Below, in pieces: positions 16,628 to 25,453 of a stretch of 64,000 nucleotides of DNA. The stretch's first letter is position 1. Every line of letters begins with the position of its first letter. The notes below the pieces were generated by a model. It did no database searches and had not been told where the DNA came from. It saw nothing but the letters and a program-made list of their open reading frames with translations. Position numbers and translations under genes: made by a program. Location of the stretch: positions 1 through 64,000 of the forward strand of contig CAZKRM010000011.1 in NCBI GenBank assembly GCA_964555285.1. Direction: 5' to 3'. Origin of the DNA: JBBIQV01 sp964555285. GTDB lineage: Bacteria; Nitrospirota; Nitrospiria; Nitrospirales; Nitrospiraceae.

Positions 16628-17055
16628 GAGCAGGGTACCTCAGCACGATTCCATTTGAGCCAGTAGCCGCACAGATCGTGAGCAAATGTGACAAGGTCTT
16701 GGAACGTACCCGGCTTGACCACATACCCATTCGCGCCGTTCACGTGGCAGGCATGAAGGTCGCGCGGATCGTCCGAGGTCGTCAGCATGACCACCGGTAT
16801 ATGAGCCAGGCGCGCATCGGCCCGTAGACGGCGAAGCAACTCGCACCCGTTCTGTCCACACAGCTTCAGATCCAAGAGGATCAGCGACGGAAGCGCTTCG
16901 CCCATTTGAATGTTTTCGAGGTAGTGGAAGGCCGCATCGGCGTCTGGTTCCTTGTTGAACGACACGTTGACCCCAGCTTGTCCTAGCGCCAGGCGGAACA
17001 ACTCGCATTCGCCGGGGCTGTCTTCGATCAAGAGAATGGAGGGACGTGAAGCCAT
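16621..17055 (-). CDS. Stand-alone response regulator receiver protein
   Basis: The roughly 144-residue protein is one receiver domain of the Rcp1/CheY-like type: acidic pair in 'ILLIEDSPGECELF', phosphoacceptor Asp in 'LILLDLKLCGQNG', Thr in 'VVMLTTSDDPRDL' and Lys in 'NGYVVKPGTF'. There is no output domain, so it would signal through protein contacts. The ATG at 17055 is preferred because GGGAGA precedes it; an upstream ATG at 17097 would add 14 residues. It overlaps the RND gene, which implies co-transcription and suggests control over, or response to, the pump. No partner kinase is adjacent. Confidence 0.85.
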   Translation of the reverse strand: MASRPSILLIEDSPGECELFRLALGQAGVNVSFNKEPDADAAFHYLENIQMGEALPSLILLDLKLCGQNGCELLRRLRADARLAHIPVVMLTTSDDPRDLHACHVNGANGYVVKPGTFQDLVTFAHDLCGYWLKWNRAEVPCSC

Positions 17056-17277
17056 ATGTCTCCCGCGTACACGGAATCGTTCCAGAAGACTCAGCACAGA
17101 GTGTGCCGGAGGAAGAGAGGAGAGGATCGCGGCGAAGATTGTGGAAACACAGAGAGTTCGAAACGAGAGACGGTTGGACGAGAGACGAGCGACGAGGAAA
17201 AGGTATGGAGAAATGCCAGGGGGGGTGGAGAAATTCCAGAAGAACGGGGAGGGGCGGCCCGGCTTGGTCCTCCGTGC

Positions 17278-17493
17278 TCACGGAACCCCCACGATGAAAA
17301 GAATTGGAATGACACCCGTGCTGATTCCATCGAGCAAGACTTCAGCAAATAGCGCTGGCGCGTTGACGATAATCAGGAGTGAAGAACCTAGTAGAGTCAT
17401 AACAAGGCCCAGCACGATAATGGGCGGAGGAATCAAAGGGGTTGGACCGGTGGGTTGAGGCGCTTTACCTTGTTGTGGTAGCGTAAAGCGCAA
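17278..17493 (-). CDS. Small predicted membrane protein (uncertain)
   Basis: The 71-residue frame encodes a Pro-rich start and two hydrophobic stretches, IIVLGLVMTLLGSSLLIIV and ISTGVIPILFIVG, so it could be a two-span membrane peptide. No family is recognised and no clear ribosome-binding site is seen. It lies between two divergently oriented operons. The hydrophobic pattern favours a real gene over chance, but support is weak. Confidence 0.35.
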   Translation of the reverse strand: MRFTLPQQGKAPQPTGPTPLIPPPIIVLGLVMTLLGSSLLIIVNAPALFAEVLLDGISTGVIPILFIVGVP

Positions 17494-17507
17494 ATGGAGG
17501 GCCGACT

Positions 17508-17726
17508 ATGGCAGTGCAGAAGCTCAGCAGCAAGAATCAGATCGTGATTCCGAAGGAGGCCCGGCAGGCCATGGGCGTGAAGGGCGGCGACGAGTTGCTC
17601 GTGGTCGTGAAAGACGACCTCACGATCATGATGCCCAAGCCCAAGCGTTATGCGCGCGCCTTAAGAGGCCTCACCAAAGGGACCTATCCATCCGACTACC
17701 TCAAACGAGAACGCAGGTCGTGGTAG
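17508..17726 (+). CDS. vapB: AbrB/VapB-type antitoxin
   Basis: The 72-residue protein starts with a SpoVT/AbrB swapped-hairpin domain, 'KLSSKNQIVIPKEARQAMGVKGGDELLVVV' (KLSSKNQIVIPKEARQAMG). The C-terminal tail (ALRGLTKGTYPSDYLKRERR) is the expected toxin-binding segment. GGAGGG precedes the ATG. It overlaps the vapC start by seven bases. It should bind the toxin and repress the operon's promoter. Confidence 0.88.
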   Translation: MAVQKLSSKNQIVIPKEARQAMGVKGGDELLVVVKDDLTIMMPKPKRYARALRGLTKGTYPSDYLKRERRSW

Positions 17727-18181
17727 GGGAACCTCCCGCCCAACGCCTTCCCCTCGAACGTGAGCGAGTCGGCCTCGACACCAACGTTTTCATCTATTTC
17801 CTCGAAGATCATCCCCGCTATGGTGCCTGGTGCGCTTCCCTGTTCGAGCGGATCGAACGGGGCGGTACCTCGGCCGTGACCTCCACGGTCGCGCTGTTAG
17901 AATTGCTCGTGCAGCCCTATCGGCAACAGAAAGAGGATCTCACACAAAAGATTTTTGCCCTTTTCGGTACCTACCCGCGGATCGAGTGGATCCCTGCCAC
18001 TCTTGAGTTGGCCGATCGGGCGGCGGAACTCCGTGCCCGCTATCGCCTGAGTACACCGGATGCCATTCAGGTGGCTGCCGCCCTGAGCGCTGAGGCCACG
18101 CGCTTTTATGGGAACGATCGCAGCCTGCAGCGGGTCAAAGAGATTGAGTGCATCCTTCTCGATGACGTCAGCAAGGAGTGA
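17720..18181 (+). CDS. vapC: VapC-type PIN-domain ribonuclease toxin
   Basis: The 153-residue protein has the four acidic positions of PIN nucleases: Asp in 'VGLDTNVFIYFLEDHP', Glu in 'VALLELLVQP', Asp in 'LSTPDAIQVAAAL' and Asp in 'FYGNDRSL'. VapC toxins cut specific RNAs, often tRNAs, in a metal-dependent way. Translation starts at a GTG inside the end of the antitoxin gene. The N-terminus is slightly longer than usual (about 17 residues before the first strand). The frame is intact. Confidence 0.88.
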   Translation: MVGEPPAQRLPLERERVGLDTNVFIYFLEDHPRYGAWCASLFERIERGGTSAVTSTVALLELLVQPYRQQKEDLTQKIFALFGTYPRIEWIPATLELADRAAELRARYRLSTPDAIQVAAALSAEATRFYGNDRSLQRVKEIECILLDDVSKE

Positions 18182-18279
18182 GGGCCTGACGTGCCTAAGG
18201 GCTGGAGCGATCACCATGCAGTGGGGAGCGAAGGAGGGGAGTTCTTGCCGGCTTCAGGAAAGGAACCGACACGCACCAT

Positions 18280-20016
18280 ATGAAACCAGACACGACTCAT
18301 CCGCAGACGGCTCCTCCGGCCAAAGGATTTTCTCCCGGGTTCGCCGCCCTGGGCCTTGAGGCCGGCCTGCTGACCACGATCGAGACATTGGGATACGAGG
18401 AGCCCACGGCGATCCAGCGGGAGGCCATCCCGCCGCTGCTGGCGGGGAAGGATCTGCTGGGCCAGGCTGCGACGGGGACGGGTAAAACAGCTGCCTTTAC
18501 GTTGCCGCTCCTCCAGCGATTAGCACACGCGCCGCGGCGCCGGCCCACCGCGCTCATCCTTGTGCCGACGCGTGAGTTAGCGATGCAAGTAGCCGAGGCA
18601 GTCCAGCGCTACGGCAAGGAACTGCGCCTCGCGGTGCTTGCCATTTATGGAGGTCAGGCCATTGGTCCGCAGTTGCAGGCTCTCAAGCGCGGCGTCGAGA
18701 TCATCGTGGCCACTCCGGGGCGGGCGCTGGACCATATCCGGCGCCACACCCTCCTGCTCACACACGTGCAGATCGTCGTACTGGACGAGGCCGATGAGAT
18801 GCTCGATATGGGGTTCGCTGAGGATCTGGACGCCATTCTGGAACAGACTCCCGGTGACCGGCAGACGGCGCTCTTTTCCGCCACCATGCCGTCTCGCATC
18901 GCGGCCATCGCCCATCGCCATCTCAAGAATCCCGTCGAGATCAAGATCGCGCGGGAGCCGGTCAAGGCCGGTGCGGCCCCCCGCGTGCGCCAGACTGCCT
19001 ACCTTGTCACGAGGCCCTACAAGGTGGCGGCTCTTGGTCGCATCCTGGACATGGAGAGTCCGACATCAACCCTTGTCTTCTGCCGGACGCGGATCGAAGT
19101 GGATGAGTTGACCGGGATGCTGAAAGGCCGCGGCTATCGGGCCGAGGCCATCCATGGAGGCCTGAACCAGGCCCAACGCGATCGCGTGATGAAATCCTTC
19201 CGCTCCGGGCAGACTCAGCTGTTGGTGGCCACCGATGTGGCCGCCCGAGGCTTGGATATCCCGCATGTGTCCCATGTGGTGAATTTCGACGTGCCTTCGG
19301 CGCCTGAAGTGTACGTCCACCGCATCGGCCGGACCGGGCGCGCGGGGCGTGAAGGGGCGGCGGTGACCATTGTCGAACCCCGCGAACAGCGGTTGCTGCG
19401 GAGCATTGAGCAGCTCACGAAATCCAGGATCGAGCTGGCCCCGGTGCCGACTGTCGCCGATCTCCACGCGAAGCGACTGGACGTCACTCGTGCGTCGATT
19501 CGGGAGATGCTTGCGGCCGGGGATCTGGATCGGTTTCGCGCCGTGGTCGAGTCGCTTGCGGAGCAGGGCGATGCGATGGCGGTGGCGGCGGCCGCAGTGA
19601 AACTGGCGTACCAATCTCGCGGCGAAGAGCGTGTGGAAGAGGAGATTCCCGCCGTGCAGCTACGGGGAGACGAGGCCCGCCGAATGTCTCCACGCCACGC
19701 TTCGGACTCACGCGGCCATGCGCGCGGCCCCAAGGCGGGAGACAGTCAGGGCAGGCCCGGTCGGCAGAGCCCATCGGCGACCATGGCCACGCTGTACATC
19801 GGCGCGGGTCAGATGGCCGGCATCCGGCCGGGAGATCTCGTCGGGGCCATTGCGAATGAGGCCGGGCTGAGTTCCCGCCAAATCGGCACCATCGAAATCA
19901 CGGAGCGTTATTCCCTGGTGAGAGTCCCGAACAACCTGGCCGGGGGCATCATCGAGGCGCTCAGCCGGACAAGGATTAAGGGGCAGAAGGTCTCCGTGAG
20001 GCTATTCCGGGAGTAG
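18280..20016 (+). CDS. deaD: DEAD-box RNA helicase with DbpA-type RNA-binding domain
   Basis: The 578-residue protein has all DEAD-box motifs in order: Q motif 'GYEEPTAIQREAIP', Walker A 'AATGTGKTAAF', 'PTRELA', 'ATPGR', 'DEAD', 'SATMP' and 'HRIGRTGRAG'. After a low-complexity linker (about 460-500, RHASDSRGHARGPKAGDSQG) the last 75 residues are a DbpA RNA-binding domain, 'TLYIGAGQMAGIRPGDLVGA' onward. It is therefore of the CsdA/DeaD class, which remodels structured RNA and assists ribosome assembly, often in the cold. The ATG at 18280 lacks a strong ribosome-binding site. Confidence 0.93.
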   Translation: MKPDTTHPQTAPPAKGFSPGFAALGLEAGLLTTIETLGYEEPTAIQREAIPPLLAGKDLLGQAATGTGKTAAFTLPLLQRLAHAPRRRPTALILVPTRELAMQVAEAVQRYGKELRLAVLAIYGGQAIGPQLQALKRGVEIIVATPGRALDHIRRHTLLLTHVQIVVLDEADEMLDMGFAEDLDAILEQTPGDRQTALFSATMPSRIAAIAHRHLKNPVEIKIAREPVKAGAAPRVRQTAYLVTRPYKVAALGRILDMESPTSTLVFCRTRIEVDELTGMLKGRGYRAEAIHGGLNQAQRDRVMKSFRSGQTQLLVATDVAARGLDIPHVSHVVNFDVPSAPEVYVHRIGRTGRAGREGAAVTIVEPREQRLLRSIEQLTKSRIELAPVPTVADLHAKRLDVTRASIREMLAAGDLDRFRAVVESLAEQGDAMAVAAAAVKLAYQSRGEERVEEEIPAVQLRGDEARRMSPRHASDSRGHARGPKAGDSQGRPGRQSPSATMATLYIGAGQMAGIRPGDLVGAIANEAGLSSRQIGTIEITERYSLVRVPNNLAGGIIEALSRTRIKGQKVSVRLFRE

Positions 20017-20065
20017 CGCGCCTGCGCTCCTTCTGCGTGGGGTCCGGAAGGCTGGCCGGTCACGG

Positions 20066-21409
20066 TCAGGTGGCGAGCCCGTACTTCTTGAGTTTCGTGA
20101 GGAGGGTTTTGTAATCAATCCGGAGGGTTTTGGCGGCGTGGGTTTTGTTGCCTCCGCTGGCGCCGAGGACGCGCTGGATGTGGAGGCGTTCGATATCGTC
20201 AAGAGAGAGTTGGGTGAGATCTCCGGTTTGATCGGCCACCTGGGTTATCGGCAATACCTGTACGACTTCTTCGCGACTGATAGGCGTGGTGCTGGTGCTC
20301 ATGAGGATGAGGCGTTCGATGACGTTGCGGAGTTCGCGCACGTTGCCGGGCCAGGTGTGCGCTGCGAGCTGTTGCATGGCCTCCGGTGAAATAGTCCGCT
20401 TCGTGGATCCAGGGATGCGTAGAGTGTGCAGGATATGCTCCACCAGGTGAGGGAGATCTTCTTTCCGCTCACGGAGTGGGGGGACGCGGAGCGTGACGGT
20501 GTTGATGCGGTACAGAAGGTCGTCCCGGAAGCGGCCTTGATGTACGAGTTCTTGCACGTGTTGATTCGTTGCGCCGACAATGCGGACGTCGGCCTGGAGC
20601 GTGCGTGTGCTGCCGACGGGGCGGTACTCGCCTCGATCCAAGAATCGCAGCAAGCTCACTTGCATCGGCCCCGGCATTTCGCCGATTTCATCGAGAAAGA
20701 GTGTGCCGCCTTCGGCGGCGGCAATGAGGCCCGACTTCGCAGCGGTGGCACCGGTGAACGAACCTCTCTCGTGGCCGAAGAGTTCGCTCTCCAACAATTC
20801 CCGGCTCACCGAACCACAGTTGATGGCGAGGAAGGGCCCGTGAACTCGCCGGCTGAGATCGTGCAGCAGGCGGGCGACGACTTCCTTGCCCGAGCCGGTT
20901 TCGCCCTGAATGAGCACCGGCGCGTTCGATGGAGCGACCTGCGCGATCTGAGCTGTCAGCTTCTGCCAGGCTGGGCTCGGTCCTTCGACGATGACGTCGC
21001 GGGTAAAGCCGCCATGCCGGGCTGCGAGATTTTCCCGACGAAGGGTGCGCACGGCGTTGAGCTTGGTGAGCGCCGCGGCGATGTGCGAGCCATCGAATGG
21101 AGTGTCTTTGACGATGAAGTCCCAGGCGCCGGCCTTGATCGCCTCGACGGCGGCTTGGACCTGTCCATGCCCCGTGAGGACGATGACATCGACGTCCGGT
21201 TGATGCTCCTTTACCCATCGGAGCACGCTGCGGCCATCGAGCTCCGGCATGCGGAGGTCGGTGATCACGCAGTCGAACGGCCTGGTCTGCAGAATGTCGA
21301 CCCCGGCTTGGCCGTGGGCCGCTGTCGTGACCTCGCAGCGTTCCTTACGGAGGGCTTCTTCGAGCGCGAGGCGGACATACTCCTCGTCGTCGATGACGAG
21401 CACTCTCAT
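20066..21409 (-). CDS. NtrC-family sigma-54-dependent response regulator
   Basis: The 447-residue protein has a receiver domain (Asp51 in 'DCVITDLRMPELDG'), an AAA+ domain with Walker A 'GETGSGKE', and a Fis-type helix-turn-helix at the end ('GGNKTHAAKTLRIDYKTLLT'). The loop that contacts sigma-54 reads GSFTGA instead of the usual GAFTGA. The reading frame is open a further 73 codons upstream, but the ATG at 21409 overlaps the kinase stop (ATGA) and begins the canonical 'MRVLVIDDEEY', so it is the start. It should activate sigma-54 promoters after phosphorylation by the kinase upstream. Target genes are not evident. Confidence 0.92.
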   Translation of the reverse strand: MRVLVIDDEEYVRLALEEALRKERCEVTTAAHGQAGVDILQTRPFDCVITDLRMPELDGRSVLRWVKEHQPDVDVIVLTGHGQVQAAVEAIKAGAWDFIVKDTPFDGSHIAAALTKLNAVRTLRRENLAARHGGFTRDVIVEGPSPAWQKLTAQIAQVAPSNAPVLIQGETGSGKEVVARLLHDLSRRVHGPFLAINCGSVSRELLESELFGHERGSFTGATAAKSGLIAAAEGGTLFLDEIGEMPGPMQVSLLRFLDRGEYRPVGSTRTLQADVRIVGATNQHVQELVHQGRFRDDLLYRINTVTLRVPPLRERKEDLPHLVEHILHTLRIPGSTKRTISPEAMQQLAAHTWPGNVRELRNVIERLILMSTSTTPISREEVVQVLPITQVADQTGDLTQLSLDDIERLHIQRVLGASGGNKTHAAKTLRIDYKTLLTKLKKYGLAT

Positions 21410-22971
21410 GTCGGGTCTCTCAGCGGAAACGCGAGATAGAATACGCTGCCCTTCCCCGGTGAAGACTCTGCCCACACCCGGCCGTCGTGTTTCTCCATAA
21501 TCAGTTTCACAATCGCCAGGCCGACCCCCGTGCCTGCGACAGGGTGTGCGGTATCGAGGCGGTCGAATAAGCCGAAGATGCGGTCGGCGTCTTTCTGCTC
21601 GAACCCGATCCCGTTGTCGCGGACCCACAGGACCTGCTCGGAACCGGCTCGCTTGCTGCCGATGGCGATCTCGGCAGGTCTCTGTGGATCTGAAAACTTC
21701 ATGGCATTGTCCAGAAGATTCAGCAGAGCCTGGCGGATCATGGAGGGATCGCCGACGATCGACGACTCCGGTACGTGCTCGGTGATGACGGGGACTCGAC
21801 CGTCCAAACCGGAGAGGCGGTCGGCGATCACGTCGCGGACCAATCGCTGTAGATTCACTCTCGTGGGAGGAATCTGCCGTTGCTCAAGGCGGGAGTAGCG
21901 GAGCAGTGCATCGATCAATGCCGTCATGCGCAGGGAGGAGGCATGGACCTTCTCGAGATAATCTTGGGCCATCTGCGGCAAGGCCGCGCCGAATTTCTTG
22001 CTCAATAACGACGAGAAACCTTCGATCTCCCGGAGCGGGCTCTTCAGATCGTGTGCGACGGAGTAGGTGAAGGCTTCCAGTTCCTTGGTTTTTCGCTCCA
22101 GCGCCTGCGACCGTTCGCGCAGCGTGGCCAGCATGGTGCCGAGCAAGCGGGTGAGGGTGCCGACCTCGTCTTGTGAATCCCACGGGTCGAAACTGGCACC
22201 GAGGTTGTGGCGGGCAACTTGATCTGCCGTGACGGCAAGGCGTTGCAGAGGACGGGCCACCTGGCGACTTGCCAGGAGATAGGTGGCGGTGATGACGAGG
22301 GCGAGCAGGACGACCAGCCCTAACGCGATCAGCCGCGCGTGTCTCAGGAGGCGATCTCCTTCGTGCTTCATCTCCACGTCAATCTTGGTGTGCGCATCGA
22401 CGAGCTCATCCAACCCCTCCATCAGTTGCTCGAACAGGGCATCGGCTTTTCCAAGCGGAGGCCCCGATTCGCGTTCGGCCACCGGGGCCGGTTGAACGAG
22501 CCACGCTTCCCAGTTGGATGACAGCTCCCGCAACACGAAGTCGATTTGTTCCAGCGCGCGATCTTCCTGGTCGGCCAGCACGACTTGGTCATGGTCGGTC
22601 AACATGCGAAACAGGATCGGATGTGTCCGCGCGGCGTGGGTCGAGCGGTAGAGTTTCAACGATTGTCCGAGCTGTGCGGCTAATTCCGTCAGGCGCTGCG
22701 TCGTCGCTTCAGTGGAGTGAGGAGTCGCGTTCTCAATGGAGAGATGCAGCGCAAGATTCATCTCGAACGCATGACGCTGCATGGTGGCGGCCGTGACGAT
22801 GGCCGGGACGGTGATGCGCTTGTGGCGGTCCACGTAGCTATTGATACGGGTCAGGTAGATGAGAATGGCCGTAAGGCTGGCAGCCAGCAGGATGAGGATC
22901 AGGCCGAAGGATACGATGAGCTTCTGCCCGATCGTGAGGTGGGTAAGCCACCTGAAAGGAATGCGGCGCAT
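21406..22971 (-). CDS. Membrane sensor histidine kinase
   Basis: The 521-residue kinase has TM1 at about 18-40, a 170-residue periplasmic helical sensor region, TM2 at about 213-234, a HAMP domain, then HisKA with the phosphorylated His near 307 in 'FTYSVAHDLKSPLREIEGFS', an N box 'LLNLLDNAMKFSDP', and G boxes 'VRDNGIGFE' and 'GTGVGLAIVK'. The phytochrome-like 'FTYSVAHDLKSPLR' H-box marks this subclass. The start at 22971 begins just before TM1; longer in-frame starts add non-signal sequence. It is co-transcribed with the NtrC-like regulator (4-bp overlap). Confidence 0.9.
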   Translation of the reverse strand: MRRIPFRWLTHLTIGQKLIVSFGLILILLAASLTAILIYLTRINSYVDRHKRITVPAIVTAATMQRHAFEMNLALHLSIENATPHSTEATTQRLTELAAQLGQSLKLYRSTHAARTHPILFRMLTDHDQVVLADQEDRALEQIDFVLRELSSNWEAWLVQPAPVAERESGPPLGKADALFEQLMEGLDELVDAHTKIDVEMKHEGDRLLRHARLIALGLVVLLALVITATYLLASRQVARPLQRLAVTADQVARHNLGASFDPWDSQDEVGTLTRLLGTMLATLRERSQALERKTKELEAFTYSVAHDLKSPLREIEGFSSLLSKKFGAALPQMAQDYLEKVHASSLRMTALIDALLRYSRLEQRQIPPTRVNLQRLVRDVIADRLSGLDGRVPVITEHVPESSIVGDPSMIRQALLNLLDNAMKFSDPQRPAEIAIGSKRAGSEQVLWVRDNGIGFEQKDADRIFGLFDRLDTAHPVAGTGVGLAIVKLIMEKHDGRVWAESSPGKGSVFYLAFPLRDPT

Positions 22972-23036
22972 GGCGTAAGGTATCACAGGGGAGAAGGTGG
23001 TGCTAGAGAGACGTCCGATCGATCGAGAGGGGACGG

Positions 23037-24086
23037 TTATCGCATGATGATCTTGCCGCTCTTGTCCCAAAACCAGAAGACGGACACATTGGGATAGATC
23101 GAATTGATGGCATTTTGACCCGCGACGGTAAAGAGGCAGCCAGCCGATATCAGCCAGCTCTGCGAGAAATTCCATTGAAGGGCTGGCTCTACACCGATGA
23201 TCGTGAAGCCGTTCTTCTGGCCGGTGTTGATCTCGTGCCCATCGGCTCGCCACGTCAGGCCGTGCAGGGTCGAGACCTCGATGTTATATCCGAACCCGTT
23301 CTTATCATTCAGAATGTGCTCGATGATCAGGCGTGTATTAATCACGTCGCCCGTATATGTGGTGGTGCCGTTGCTCTCTCCGGGGGCCGCGTAGGAGTAA
23401 AAGACCGCGGCGCTGATGCGGACAGGTTCGAAAATCTTGCGGGCCATGATTCCCTGGGTAAATCCTAATTCGCCAAATCGAGTACTGGGGAGCCGACCGA
23501 GCGGAGCGAATCCTCCCGGAGGCTTTCCTGCATCTGTCCAGCGGCTCGTAGGCAGTACGATTTGGGTGTAATGGGTAATGGAAGGACGCCAGCCGTCGGG
23601 GTCTTGCACGATCGGTCGATACTTCATAATGAGTGAGGTATCACCCAGGCCGACGTCGGAGGTGTTCTGGCCGTTTGCGCCAGCCCAGAAGGCGTTTATA
23701 GAAGCGGCCGCGCCGAGCTCAATGTGATTTGTCAGCCCGTAAGCCGCGTTGACTGAAGGAGAGACTTGAGAGAGTTTGACGGGGTCGCTCTTGGCCTCGG
23801 TCACGAACTGCAACTGGTTGCCGAAGCTGCTATCGCCGAATTGGGAGAACAGGAACTCTCTAATGGAGAGTTGTCCCTTTGGCTGAGTGTCCACCGCCTG
23901 GAGGAGGATCGGCCCATGCGAAAGCGGATTCCAGCTCTGACGGTATTTCTTGATTTCCTCTTCAGTAGGCACCCAATCGAGGGCTAATGCCTTCATGGGA
24001 AGAAAAGCAAGCACAACTAGCAGGAAAATGAACGGCCGGTGTGCTGGGTGAGAATTGTTAACGGGTCCTTTTTTGATGACTCGCAT
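23037..24086 (-). CDS. Outer-membrane beta-barrel-like protein
   Basis: The 349-residue protein has a signal peptide ending near 'PMKALA'. The mature part is rich in alternating aromatic strands, such as 'LGDTSLIMKYRPIVQD', 'ITHYTQIVLPTSRW' and 'VSVFWFWDKSGKIIMR', and ends in an outer-membrane-type C-terminal strand. This resembles the transporter-like barrels of the MetA/phenol-degradation type, but the family is not certain. A strong divergent promoter (24130-24157) lies upstream. Its place back to back with the molybdate-region regulator suggests it may be part of that regulon. Confidence 0.65.
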   Translation of the reverse strand: MRVIKKGPVNNSHPAHRPFIFLLVVLAFLPMKALALDWVPTEEEIKKYRQSWNPLSHGPILLQAVDTQPKGQLSIREFLFSQFGDSSFGNQLQFVTEAKSDPVKLSQVSPSVNAAYGLTNHIELGAAASINAFWAGANGQNTSDVGLGDTSLIMKYRPIVQDPDGWRPSITHYTQIVLPTSRWTDAGKPPGGFAPLGRLPSTRFGELGFTQGIMARKIFEPVRISAAVFYSYAAPGESNGTTTYTGDVINTRLIIEHILNDKNGFGYNIEVSTLHGLTWRADGHEINTGQKNGFTIIGVEPALQWNFSQSWLISAGCLFTVAGQNAINSIYPNVSVFWFWDKSGKIIMR

Positions 24087-24129
24087 GTTGTGTATTAATT
24101 CCTATATATCCGATCATGAATACGGACTT

Positions 24130-24157
24130 AATATATTAACTTGGTAATAGCTGTCAA
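24130..24157 (-). promoter_or_regulatory. Promoter for the minus-strand outer-membrane protein gene
   Basis: On the minus strand, TTGACA (24152-24157) and TATATT (24130-24135) are separated by 16 bases, close to the sigma-70 consensus. Transcription would start about 35 bases before the ATG at 24086. Confidence 0.65.
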
Positions 24158-24203
24158 CAGTAAAAACGAACAGGGGTATTGTCATATTCATCATCAACAA
24201 TAC

Positions 24204-24231
24204 TTGACATTGATACAGAATACAGGATACT
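24204..24231 (+). promoter_or_regulatory. Promoter of the XRE-type regulator, apparently leaderless
   Basis: TTGACA (24204-24209) and GATACT (24226-24231) have 16-base spacing. The start point would fall at about 24238-24240, only a few bases before the ATG at 24244, and no ribosome-binding site is present. Three ATAC units spaced seven to eight bases apart overlap the spacer and -10 box and could be an autoregulatory site. Confidence 0.5.
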
Positions 24232-24243
24232 CATTTCTCCGCT

Positions 24244-25428
24244 ATGGGCGAGAAAAACAAAGCTGAGCCTGCCGGCAATATTGAAAACCGTCTTCGTAGC
24301 CTGAGGTCGGCGAAGGGCCTCTCGCAAGGTGCGTTGGCCGGCATGGCCGGCATCACTCGGCAAGCGGTCTGTGCGATCGAAGCCAATCAATACCTCCCTA
24401 CGACCGCCGTCGCTCTTCGTCTGGCCGGAGCGCTCGATTGTCGCGTCGAGGATTTGTTCAGCCTCGTGGCGAGTGGCGAAGTGATCGAGGGAGATCTCCT
24501 CACTGCGCAGTCTGAGAACAGAGATGATTGGGCCAGGGTCCGTGTGAAAGTTGCCAAAGTGGGGGGGCGTACAGTGGTCCGGCCGGTTGCCAACCTGGGC
24601 GATGTGCTGAATTACACAGTTCCGGCTGATGGATTGATTCTTGGGCTTGTCGGTGGATCGGGACGAACCGGGAAGCTGCCTGCGAGGGTTCGCGTGCAGC
24701 TCTTGAGAGATCGGCGGGTTGTTGAACAGGAGATCGCAGTGGCTGGATGCGATCCGGCCATCTTCCTGGCCGGCGAATACTTGCGGCGGCGGCGCGAGAA
24801 GACCGCTGTGGTTGGGTGGACGCTGGGCAGTGCGGCGGCGATTGACGCGTTGAAGCGTGGAGAGGTTCACATCGCTGGATTGCATGTCGTGGACCCGAAA
24901 TCGGGGGAATCGAATCTGCCCTATCTCCGGAAGCACCTCACAGGGAGCGGATTCACGGTCGTCACGTTCGCGACCTGGGAAGAAGGTCTGATGGTGCAAG
25001 CGGGCAACCCCAAGCACATCCGGTCGGTGTCGGATGTGGCGCGAAAGGAGATTACGATGGTCAATCGGGAGCAAGGGTCAGGAGCGCGGGGGTTGCTCGA
25101 TCAGAAGCTGGTTGACCTCGGTCTTCAGGGTCATCAACTGAACGGGTATGACCGGCTTGTCCGATCCCATCTGGAGGTCGCGAGCCTCGTAGCACCCGGC
25201 CAAGCCGATGTGGGGATCGGCGTCCGCTCAGTCGCGAGACTCCTCGGGCTCGATTTTGTCCCTCTTCAGGAAGCGCGGTACGATTTGGTCATACCAACCA
25301 CGTACCTCACTGACCACCCCAGCCTCGCCAACTTATTGGATACCATCGTCAGCCGCCAGTTCAGGGCTGAGGTCGAGGCGCTTGGGGGATACGACACGAG
25401 GGAAACGGGTAAGGTGCACACGTTGTAG
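24244..25428 (+). CDS. XRE-type regulator fused to a periplasmic-binding-protein-like domain
   Basis: The 394-residue protein has an XRE helix-turn-helix at about 14-68 ('LSQGALAGMAGITRQAVCAIE') and a C-terminal domain of the ModA/PBP-like type (PF12727 class), for example 'LRKHLTGSGFTVVTFATWEEG' and 'FVPLQEARYDLVIPTTYL'. Proteins of this build are usually cytoplasmic one-component regulators that sense molybdate, tungstate or a molybdenum cofactor precursor. It begins a run of same-strand genes ending with modABC, which supports that role. Ligand is inferred, not shown. Its promoter appears to give a leaderless transcript. Confidence 0.85.
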   Translation: MGEKNKAEPAGNIENRLRSLRSAKGLSQGALAGMAGITRQAVCAIEANQYLPTTAVALRLAGALDCRVEDLFSLVASGEVIEGDLLTAQSENRDDWARVRVKVAKVGGRTVVRPVANLGDVLNYTVPADGLILGLVGGSGRTGKLPARVRVQLLRDRRVVEQEIAVAGCDPAIFLAGEYLRRRREKTAVVGWTLGSAAAIDALKRGEVHIAGLHVVDPKSGESNLPYLRKHLTGSGFTVVTFATWEEGLMVQAGNPKHIRSVSDVARKEITMVNREQGSGARGLLDQKLVDLGLQGHQLNGYDRLVRSHLEVASLVAPGQADVGIGVRSVARLLGLDFVPLQEARYDLVIPTTYLTDHPSLANLLDTIVSRQFRAEVEALGGYDTRETGKVHTL

Positions 25429-25453
25429 GTGAACCGAGAGTGACGGAGGTTCG

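Noticed and set aside
13754..16666. Long plus-strand open frames opposite the RND pump gene (for example 13754-14566, 14708-15532 and 15716-16666)
   Set aside because: They are antisense to a well-supported RND gene, lack any family pattern and are rich in His, Arg, Gly and Asp, as expected from reading GC-rich coding DNA backwards.
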